From: Haliclona indistincta
Taxonomy: Eukaryota; Porifera; Demospongiae; Haplosclerida; Chalinidae
DNA: 64,000 bases
NCBI GenBank assembly: GCA_964017065.1
Contig: OZ024784.1
Location: 10,583,152-10,647,151, forward strand
Direction: 5' to 3'
Part shown: positions 25,701-34,100 of the stretch, piece after piece
How positions within the stretch are numbered: position 1 is the first letter of the stretch
Layout: every line of letters begins with the position of its first letter
Position numbers and translations under genes: made by a program
The notes under the pieces: generated by a model
What the model saw: the letters and a program-made list of their open reading frames with translations, nothing else
What the model was told of the DNA's origin: nothing
Databases searched by the model: none

Positions 25701-28700
25701 CCATTTTTTGGCAGTCTGATGCAACCAGTAGATCACATTTCAACAAACATTAGTGAGTGTTGCTCAATGACTACTATGATAATAATTTCTTTAACACAGT
25801 TGATGATGAGGTAGATGTAGTACTAGATGTAGTATCCTTCTTGTGTGACGGACAGAGAAAAGAACTTCAAGATAAAATTGGAAGAGAAACTACCCATTGT
25901 TCAGTTAGTATTTCATCATGGTGTTCTAACAGTGGGCATGATGATGCTAAAATGCAGGGCAGTAACTTAATCAACCAGATTACACTTCTTTTAGAGAGTA
26001 TGGCTGAGTGCATTAATCTTAAAAACATCAGCACAGCAAAAAAAGCCTTCCAGGCTCTGATTGAATTGTGTGCTGGAAACTACCTAAATCAAGAGGTGGC
26101 ATTCAGGGTACAAGCACTTGCTTCAATTAACTCATTCCTCAAGATTGATCCATCTCACTTTGATATGGTTTATATTATTGTTGTTCATGCATTAATTCGT
26201 TATACTTATAGGATCTACAAGCTGAAATAATGTGTGTTAAGTGTTCAGCTGTAGAGTTATTAGAAGTTATGCTGGAAGAAACAGATACTTCCAGCTCAGA
26301 GTTGGCAAGAAAAATATATGCCCAATTAATCCTCAAAAATTTAATGATTACCATGATCCAGATGTGGAGATCTCACAACACATCAAATCACAGAGCTGAT
26401 AAAAGTTTTTGGAGAAATGGACTAATTAGAAGCTACCATACTATCAAAATGATAGCTCATTACAAGTGTATCAAACCTGAAGAAATGGGTATGAAAAGGT
26501 TTAAGTAGTAGTTATTCCATGCCTACCAGGTGTGTATACCACACAATACCGAGTGTGATGGTATACATACCAGGTGGGCATGGAATAACTACTACTTAAA
26601 CCATAGAACTGATACCATACCACTTGTACCATAGCAACCATTGACGTATTTAATGACGTCAATTGTTTATGAGGTTCCATTAGCATCAGTAAGACAACTG
26701 TGTATAAAAAGCGAACATACTTAGGCCTACCCTACCTTTGGTAAAGGCGAACCACCCCCTTTCAAAGTTTCCAATACTGTTTACTGTGTGAAGTCGAGTC
26801 ATGTGACTCTATTAGTGTAGGGATTTTTCCTGTATACATGTACACATCTGGTGATATACAGGGAAAATCCCCATTGCAGGGAAATAATATTCGATATATT
26901 TCCCTGGCGGTGCCTTTGATCTTTGAGGTTGCTATGGTACACACTTACATAACCTTTATTATTATTTGTAGTAAAAGATAAATTCAGGCTGGTATTTGGT
27001 AGACATAACACTGAAGTAGAATCAATGCTGTATTTCTGCAAGGAATGGTCTCATAGCATTGAGATTGAGTACAAGTCTAAAGGAATTCTAACAAGAGTGT
27101 ACTTTCCTTTTCCTCCAAAGGTTTATTGCGTCAGCGGATATTATTATTTGTTTATAACACATATAGTCACATTTGGTGCTAGCTGACAAAGAGACAGTTT
27201 GCAACAACCTTTCAAGAGAATCAGGAGATGAAAAACTTAGAGATCTTTTGCGTTGGACAGAGTCACTTCGAAAACGCAGTCACTGGAAGGTAAGGAACTC
27301 TGAGTTTACATGTACAATGAAACTTTTCTTGGTGCATCGTAGAAGAAAGTTGATAGTCATCGATGGTTAAAATGCATTACTTATTTTTCGTAAGTAATAA
27401 ATTCTAAATACTCAATTAACTTGCTTACATTTTCACACAGAACTATTCGCCATATTATCCTCATTGTGCTTACTTTCATATTAAATATAATTTTGATAAG
27501 TTCGACATCAGTAAAGACAACAACAGCAGGCCTAAGAAGGTAACAAAGAGTTAATAATACGTAATGTATTATACATGTACAGCAAGCCAACGCTGATACA
27601 TAACGTAAACATGACCATAACCGAGGAACAGCATTGGTACACAGCTACAGTTGTCAGTCTTGGATTGATTCATTTATTCTTGTCTATATGGATGGTAACA
27701 GAGTTTTACATCAATGAGTATCCCCACATACGTCTCAGTTCTCCTCTCCTTAATCATATTGTGTAAGTACACAACCAAACATATTTATGACAAATTTACT
27801 TTGTTATCAATCAAAGATGGTATACAAGTCGAAGAAGGCCACTGATAATTTCTTTTTTCAACAAAATCTTTTGTTGCCAAATAGCAGTTGCTAAGCCACA
27901 ACCTTACAGCCATTTTGAACGCTCTATAATAGACACTGAAGCTATTTATAGACTGATATTTGTGCTATGCTCATTCATCTCACTGACAATTGAAGGTGGT
28001 CTTTATCCTATTTGTTTATACTATATATTTCTCAAAAGCGACTTTGCAATAACTGTATGGACTTCAGTGACCAAAAGTGGTGAGTTGAATCAATCATGCT
28101 CAGAGCCCTCCTAATACCAGGGTTCGGGTGAAGTACGTCTAGTAAAGTTTATACATTATACAACTGTATAGTAGAAAAGAAAACATTTAACATAACGCCT
28201 GCCATATACATCCTTCACAACCATGCTATAATTAATTTTTATACATTATACAACTGTATAGTAGAAAAGAAAACATTTAACATAACGCCTGCCATATACA
28301 TCCTTCACAACCATGCTATAATTAATTTTTACCATGCTATAATTAATTTTTACTTTCTTTTTACAGCTAAAGCCCTGGTCATTATTTTGTTACTGGTCTT
28401 AATGATTCTTGTGATGTATGCTGTGATTGCATTCTACTTTTTCAATAAATTCTTTGACAACGATTCCCAAAATCTTCGTTGCGATGATATTTTTGAGTGC
28501 CTCATTACTGTGATCAGGCTTGGTTCACTGTCTAACCCACCACTAGGAGATGTGCGTGCGACATGCTATGCATTTTAATGCTGTTGCAATAATTTTTCTA
28601 TTGTAGAACATCAGTATTGTTGATGTTGATATCACAGTGGCTGTCTTAAGACTGTTCTACAGCATTTCTTTTTTTATTATTGTGACCACACTGGGACTAA

Positions 28701-29188
28701 ATGTGGTGATTGCAATTCTTGTAGACAACTTTTCTGCTCTCAGGGAGAAAAAGGTCTGTTGTTGTATTTTCATTCCTATGGTCATGCAATTAATGCTATA
28801 GAACCAAATAGAGCAAGACAAGTTAAATGTGTGTACTATATGTGGTCTAACAAAGAGTGATTTGGATCACAGGGCCAAAACGGTAATTTTAATGGAATGT
28901 GAATTAAAATTTATTGGAGATTTTAATTTTTATGCAGTATGGAGGTTTTCGAAAACATGTCAAAGAAGCACATAGTATGTGGAACTACATTTATTTTGCA
29001 TTGTACTTGGACTACAGGGACAGAAATGACCACAATGCACTGGAGAAATACATTTTTGAAGCTGTTAGTACACATAATTTCAGCGTTATTACTTTATGTT
29101 CACTATTAATTTTGTTATATAGATGCTTAATCATGAAATTGACTTTTTTCCTCGAGGGAAAGCTAAAGATATAGTTGAAGATGAATGA
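12792..29188 (+). CDS. ITPR: Divergent inositol 1,4,5-trisphosphate receptor homologue
   Basis: A tetrameric ER calcium-release channel by family. Sixty-four exons join without phase conflict into 2,566 residues plus TGA; canonical ITPRs have about 2,700 and ryanodine receptors about 5,000. The order is ITPR-like: beta-trefoil/MIR N-terminus, helical RIH-type repeats, a linker ending in VYFPFPPK, the channel, then a CxxC...HxxxxxH finger. Exon coordinates are in the block entries below. The start is MAESVDD at 12792; an in-frame ATG at 12786 is equally possible. Introns are mostly 41-59 bp; longer ones contain repeats. Odd points: a non-canonical selectivity filter, loss of most IP3-coordinating basic residues, no C-terminal coiled coil, and two adjacent GC-AG introns. 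Family assignment is firm; IP3 gating is doubtful. Confidence 0.92.
16932..19487 (+). CDS. ITPR: ITPR-like exons 17-28: first RIH-type helical region
   Basis: Exons: 16932-17006, 17664-17792, 17849-17934, 17994-18111, 18165-18220, 18271-18331, 18377-18452, 18501-18634, 18681-18809, 18859-19012, 19283-19382, 19433-19487 (about residues 445-835). Landmarks are LRTLNVIEVFFGLLKD (compare the ILKQIFKLL helix), AAIEDVLSLLVKLDT and the strong LLGILESLVNYGFYSTEEHL (compare NLIYFGFYNFSDL). At human R504/K508/R511 the aligned residues are S, D and R. The exon at 18271 uses an unusual A-rich acceptor (AAAAAG|G), chosen because it keeps the frame; the next AG at 18282 would bring a stop. Confidence 0.8.
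19800..19916. repeat. MITE-like repeat 5' of the longest ITPR-like exon
   Basis: Contains GTCCTTATTAGAGGGGTGTC and ends GAGTTCCACTGTA. A homologous segment lies at 22196-22318. These TGTCC...TTCCACTGTA motifs are typical of small non-autonomous DNA elements. It lies 31 bp before the exon at 19947. Confidence 0.6.
19947..24911 (+). CDS. ITPR: ITPR-like exons 29-43: central regulatory helices
   Basis: Exons: 19947-20754, 22415-22536, 22585-22668, 22714-22851, 22906-23031, 23103-23236, 23286-23408, 23457-23784, 23836-23955, 24011-24146, 24194-24269, 24316-24366, 24408-24560, 24613-24721, 24772-24911 (about residues 836-1718). The 808-bp exon 29 is by far the longest. DVLATCCTGEFLKSEI at exon 34 matches the conserved LLACCTEGKNVYTEIK block that follows the second RIH repeat in ITPRs. 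The introns after exons 30 and 31 both start AG|GCAAGT instead of GT; the alternative GT sites break the frame. Exon 37 reads through an internal GTAATG to the donor at 23956. Confidence 0.85.
22196..22318. repeat. MITE-like repeat 3' of the longest ITPR-like exon
   Basis: Homologous and in the same orientation to 19800-19916 (shared GTCCTTATTAG, GATTTGGGAT and TGTAGTGTCC blocks), ending GTGTCCACTGTA. Its start is preceded by AAAGTGGAACCCCTCTAATCG at about 22158, the likely left end. It lies about 97 bp before exon 30. Confidence 0.6.
24967..26488 (+). CDS. ITPR: ITPR-like exons 44-53: micro-exon linker and RIH-associated region
   Basis: Exons: 24967-24994, 25047-25070, 25120-25162, 25210-25247, 25293-25416, 25471-25496, 25548-25643, 25695-25752, 25800-26167, 26212-26488 (about residues 1719-2079). 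Five are 24-43 bp and encode a polar, proline/threonine-rich linker (KRSYTVPPTPP and acidic stretches), probably disordered and a plausible regulatory site. Exons 52-53 return to ITPR similarity: SFLCDGQRKELQD (compare LCDGQCxELQN), then the helical VQALASINSFLK...AVELLEVMLEETD. Exon 49 ends AAA|GTGTGT, selected because it alone keeps phase 0. Confidence 0.8.
26499..26602. repeat. Hairpin element in intron 53
   Basis: TTTAAGTAGTAGTTATTCCA near 26500 reappears as its reverse complement TGGAATAACTACTACTTAAA near 26580-26600, with TATACC/GGTATA pairing further in. The arms are about 45 bp. It lies 11 bp after the donor of exon 53 and lengthens an otherwise ~50-bp intron class to 483 bp. Confidence 0.85.
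26972..29188 (+). CDS. ITPR: ITPR-like exons 54-64: channel domain and zinc-finger linker
   Basis: Exons: 26972-27120, 27167-27289, 27343-27389, 27441-27539, 27583-27762, 27817-28079, 28367-28551, 28607-28753, 28802-28882, 28938-29063, 29123-29188 (about residues 2080-2566). Hydrophobic segments: TIRHIILIVLTFILNIILI (S1), a second in exon 58, a less hydrophobic S3 region, YRLIFVLCSFISLTI (S4), AKALVIILLLVLMILVMYAV (S5) and FYSISFFIIVTTLGLNVVIA (S6), followed by ILVDNFSALREKK. The pore reads ECLITVIRLGSLSNPPLGD; canonical ITPR has GGGVGD, so only the final GD is kept. The luminal loop before it is about 20 residues. CTICGL and HVKEAHSMWNY form the finger. The protein stops 15 residues after the DFF of DFFPRGKAK. 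Confidence 0.92.
28151..28330. repeat. 90-bp tandem duplication before the pore exon
   Basis: Two apparently identical 90-bp units (28151-28240 and 28241-28330) lie in intron 59, plus a third partial CATGCTATAATTAATTTTTA at 28334-28353. Identity suggests a recent event. The acceptor of exon 60 at 28367 lies just beyond. Confidence 0.9.
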
Positions 29189-29390
29189 AGGAGTGGATTG
29201 GATTGTTTTTAAGACTATTAAAATAGCGCTGTCAAAACCTAGTTATGTCCACGTAGTGTGTATGTACTTAAGTGAATAATAATTCAACAGTAGACTGTCA
29301 ATTATACTCAAATGGAAGACATTGAATGAATAGGTGGGAGAGATTGCGGATCAACTCTCATGGTTGAGCTAACTAGGAAGCTGGCCTCCT

Positions 29391-29396
29391 AATAAA
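29391..29396 (+). promoter_or_regulatory. Candidate poly(A) signal of the ITPR-like gene
   Basis: AATAAA occurs 203 bp after the stop codon, followed by an AT-rich region. The first canonical hexamer in a plausible 3' UTR. Confidence 0.5.
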
Positions 29397-29555
29397 GAAA
29401 CATGAATAACTTATTAATAACTTATTCTATCAATGGTGTATTAGTTTTCTTGCTAAAAATAACAGACAAATACATTTTGATAAATATATCTCTGCCAGTG
29501 TGTATAACAAAACAATTAAAACGGCATTATTGATAAGACGTTCAGTGGTTTTTTA

Positions 29556-29819
29556 AATAGACTCTTTGTACTCTAGTATTGGTGGAAGTGATGCCACACG
29601 TGTGCGATGAGATGGTTCTTCACTGGGCTCATCATCACTTTTTGTAACATCATGGAGAAGATCTGATTTTCCTTCCTGATCAAGTGATGATATAACATCA
29701 TTTCCACTGTGTTCCTTTACTCCTAATGAGTTCATCATACCGACTCCTGAACTAATGTAAGCACCAGCACAAGGGGGCTTTTTGAATAGTCTGTCGAAGA
29801 AGTAACCATTGATGTAAAC
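29556..29819 (-). pseudogene. Minus-strand terminal-exon relic, membrane-protein tail
   Basis: On the minus strand a pyrimidine-rich acceptor (TTTCTAG| at about 29820) precedes a frame beginning VYINGYFFDRLFKKPP and ending, after an acidic tail, in EYKESI and a stop. Just upstream another frame encodes a hydrophobic stretch (GMLIWITAHAIVFMFSFF). The two frames meet in a run of six T where one extra T would join them. This looks like the last membrane helix and cytosolic tail of a membrane protein, now split by a frameshift or an unseen intron. I do not recognise the family. No other exons of it are visible nearby. Confidence 0.35.
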
Positions 29820-30249
29820 TAGAAACATTTGAAAAAACTAAACATAAAAACAATTGCATGTGCAGTTATCCAAATCAGCATGCCACATTTTTTCGAGGAA
29901 AAACATAGCGAATACAACTCAAATACTAGAAAGGAAATTGGAAAAAGATTTGTGACGAAATCAAAAGGATGTAGGAATGAAGACATCTACCACTGGTCTA
30001 CAATGTAAACCAGGAGCGCATAGGAGGAAGGAGCGTTCAATTCCAATCGTGTGCGTAGTAATATCCAAACGTAAACTCCGTAGTAGTAATATCCAAACGT
30101 AAACAAACGTAATCTCCAATCAATTCAGCAATGTGGGTTTGTCCCGGTTATAAATTAATTAACGTTAATTATTGAATCCCAAGGAATCACATTGCGATAT
30201 CCAATGATTCAATCTTTTAGTATCACATGTGATTACTAAAAGTTTCCGA

Positions 30250-30365
30250 TGCATATAGTATACTGCATTGTGATTACTGTACATACAGGAAGGTATAATA
30301 GCTGTGCATATGGAATGGTGGCATTCCACCAAGGCATCTGCACCTTTGGTGCTTCATTATAATAT
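30250..30365. repeat. Fragment of the GGTGCTTC-ended repeat
   Basis: Shares CTGCATTGTGATTACTGTAC, AATAGCTG and GCATCTGCACCTTTGGTGCT with the repeat ending at 17655. It lies in the ITPR-XRN1 intergenic region. Confidence 0.6.
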
Positions 30366-30713
30366 TATTCATTATTGTGTCATAATTAGCATCCTGTATA
30401 GGATTGGGTGAACTAAATGTACAGCAGTTTCAAAGATCTTGCATAGAAGTGTCACGACCGGAAGCATGACGTTGACCAACTAGTTTTGGTCGTGTGTCAT
30501 GCGTTTGATTGGTCAACGTCATACTTCCGGTCTTGAGATTTTATTTGCTGTAAGCCAATCCCGTTTTTGCGGGAGAGGCGTGACGAAAACCACTGGAATT
30601 TTTAACGGTTATTTGTATTCGCTTAATTTCGTAATGATTATTATTAATTGTGACCTAATTTGCGAAAAGGGGTATTTGTGCTACTAAAAATTTTGAACGC
30701 ATGGCTCTAATCA

Positions 30714-30838
30714 AATTGAATAGTCTGTTGAAGAAGTGACCATTGATGTAAACTAGAAGCATTGGAAAAAACTTTGTGCTGGTGCTTACATTAGTTCAGG
30801 TGTCAGTATGATGAACTCATTAGGAGTAAAGGGTAAAT
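30714..30838. repeat. Scrambled partial copy of 29714-29840
   Basis: Bases 30714-30773 match 29781-29840 in direct orientation. Bases 30773-30838 match 29714-29772 inverted. The two halves are thus rearranged relative to the source, and the copy cannot encode the same peptide. Confidence 0.75.
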
Positions 30839-30989
30839 GAAGAACAGTGACTTTGAAATTTTTTATACAGCAAGTAGAATAATTAAGTATAATAAATAGA
30901 AACTTTCATTAGCTTTCAACTGAGTAGCAGCTATTTGCATGCGCTCAAAATTTTCAGGAGCACAAATACCCCTTTTCGCTGACGCTAAA

Positions 30990-31016
30990 TGGCGTCATAA
31001 GAGTTTAAAGGGTTAA
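30990..31016. mobile_element. Right-end fragment of the TTAACCC element
   Basis: GACGCTAAATGGCGTC followed by TTTAAAGGGTTAA reproduces the subterminal hairpin and terminus of the family. Body sequence related to the family may extend back to about 30560. It ends about 98 bp upstream of the XRN1 start codon. Confidence 0.6.
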
Positions 31017-31113
31017 TTTTGATGACCCCGACCAGCACATGTGATCGATCGGGGAAAGGCGGGATCTTTCCAGGCACTTTATCTAGTGTTCAGTTCTCTG
31101 TTTATCCAGAAAA

Positions 31114-34100
31114 ATGGGGGTGCCTAAATTTTATCGCTGGATTAGTGAGCGGTATCCTTGCCTCAGTCAAGTAGTCAAGGAATACCAAGTTAGTTGGCTC
31201 TATTTAGAACTGTATTATATGCTACCAACACTTCAGATTCCTGAATTTGACAACCTATATCTTGACATGAATGGTATTATTCATACCTGCTCTCACCCTA
31301 ATGACGAGGATGCTACATTCAGAATTACCGAGGACAAAATATTTAGCGATATTTTTCGCTATCTGGAAGTGCTGTTTCGTATTGCAAAGCCTCAAAAAGT
31401 AATGTTCCTCGCTGTTGATGGTGTAGCTCCTCGTGCGAAAATGAATCAGCAGAGGGGAAGGCGGTTTCGATCAGCTCGCGAAGCTGAAGATCTGGTCAGA
31501 AAGGTAATTAATTGATAGCGAGTGGCATATTTTGGTGGCGACACTGTGTATATAATATCGTATTTCTTCTAAAATTTTGGCGAATAAATAATTCAGATAT
31601 ATTTGGCTAATATTTGGAGATAATTGTGACAGAAGTTCCAAAAGTGATGAATAATTGGAGGTGTGGCAACGAGCACGTGTTTTAAACAAGAACGCATCTA
31701 CAGCTCTGTTATACAAAGTACAGGACTTTTCACGTTAGGTTGTTGGCTGACTAAGTGCTTGGTGAAATTTGGAGGCCTAGGTTTAGTACACATTTTCAGC
31801 AACAATGTGCCGAAAAATAGGAAGTGCTGAATCTTTAGAAGAAATACGGTATACTCATCTTTCCAACCTCTGAAACATGAAAACCTAATATCTCCTCCCA
31901 AAACGAGATTTAGGTCTCAAAATCATTTATTTATGCATCGAAACAATATTGTGACAGTATCACTGGAAGAGTCTTTTCTGAAAGAGTCTCATTCGCCGGT
32001 ATGCTTACTGCATCAATCAAATGGCTCCAGCAAGTCAAGACTTGTGTACCAAAGATGGTTACTGCAAGGACTTAGCTTCGGTGTTGCTGTCAAATGGTCA
32101 CAAACTGTAGGCAACTCATTCTAACTTTATCCTGTGTAAAAATTAGTAGAGCCACACCAGCCATTACATACAAACATGTGATGTCGTAAGAAGGGTTAAG
32201 GTTGTGTTTATGGTTAAATGTTATATGTGAAAACGTGAGAGTGCCATTTTGTGTCATCCCCATGTCACAACTCACGTGACTTGGATTTGAACCAGTTACC
32301 ATTAAACATCATAATTAATATTTTTTTGAGAAATGAAGGCAAAAAGGCTAATAACATCTTAGGCGCATTCACGTGGACTATGCAAAGTGTATCGAATGTG
32401 CATTCAATCTGGTCCGTCAACGTTCTCTTGAAATCAATGTGAATCGAATGTTCTTTGTGTTCACTCCACCTCCGGGGGTAGATTGAAAGTGGATTGGAAG
32501 CGAATTGGAACTTTAGCTTATGGGTGCAATATATCGCATGCACCTCTTATACCGCGAGTATACAAAAAGTTGTTGGCAGACTAGTACAGTGCTTCCAGTC
32601 TAAACATTCCAATGTACCACATTTCACCTACATGAAATGTTTTTGCTCATAAAAACTAAACTATAGATGTCACGGTTATGTGATTTGGTGAGAGAGTTGA
32701 TAGTTGATACATCCATCTAGAGTATGTGTGTATAGTTAGGAAGACATGGCTTATTTCATCTCGAAGATATCAGCAGTTCAGTGGCTGTTGTTGGAAACAC
32801 CAATTATCATTTATTTTTAGGCCATAAAAACTGCTATATTGTTAGTTAAGAAGAAAGACTTGGCAAACAGTTGAGTAACTAGTTCATCTATCATATACTA
32901 TATAATGGGCGCTTGATGTTCACGGAAACTACAGTACGGTCCTAAACAAGGTCAAAATTACCCAAATTCTACAGGTGAGAAAGTTTTTAGATTCAAAAAC
33001 GCTCAACTTCGAGAATTAAGAAAAGAGTGCTTGCAAGCAGGTAGCCACATGCCTTTACTATCCTCAGCGTTTCAATCGTGACAGTACTGTAGCTTACACT
33101 GTACTCGAATACGGCGACCTGATAGCGGCAGCACTTGCCGCTTCTGGTCGTCTTTGCTATATCTTATGATGTAGACAATGATGTTCGTCAAATCATAGAG
33201 ACAATGTACGGGTATATACGGGTATTGTATCCGTATATTGTCCGTATAATTATTGTATTTATGATTTGACGTATGTCATTTTATACGTCATAATAAGGCA
33301 AAGACGACCAGAAGCGGCAAGTACTGCCGTTATCAATTCGAGTACAGTGTAAGCTACAGTACTGTCACGATTGAAACGCTGAGGATAGTAAAGGCATGTG
33401 GCTACCTGCTTGCAAGCACTTTTTTCTTAACTCTCGAAGTTGAGCGTTTTTGAGTCGAAATACTTCCTCACCTGTAGAATTTGGGTAATTTTGACCTTGT
33501 TTAGGACCGTACTGTAGTTTCCATGAACATCAAGCGCCCATTTTACAGTATATGATAGATGAACTAGTTACTCAACTGTTTGCCAAGTCTTTCTTTTTAA
33601 CTAACAATATAGCAGTTTTTATGGCCTAAAAATAAATGATAATTGGTGTTTCCAACAACAGCCACTAAACTGCTGATATCTTCGAGATGAAATACGCCAT
33701 GTCTTCCTGACTATACACACATACTCTAGATGGATGTATCAACTCTCTCATCACAATTAACCGTGACATTTATAGTTTAGTTTTTATGAGCAAAAACATT
33801 TCATGTAGGTGAAATGTGGTAAATTAGAATGTTTAGACTGGAAGCACTGTAAACCTTCGTAATAAGGATTTGAAGGGCTAGGAAGATTGCAGTGTAGCTT
33901 TTTGAGTCACACAATTCGCTACATATGAACGCTTGTGATGCACATTGAATTCACTTTCCCAATTCGCATTGGCAGTTTTGGAGATACAATGTTCATCATA
34001 AGTGGATTTCATGTGAACACACCTTTATACTGTTACATATTGCTTATTATTTGCAGGCAGTTGCTAAGGGAACTGTCTTACCTAAGGAGGAGCGGTTTGA

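Noticed and set aside
12792..29188. Ryanodine receptor
   Set aside because: The coding length is about 2,566 residues, half of a RyR. SPRY and RyR repeat domains are not seen, while the TCC(T)EG block and ICGL finger are of ITPR type.
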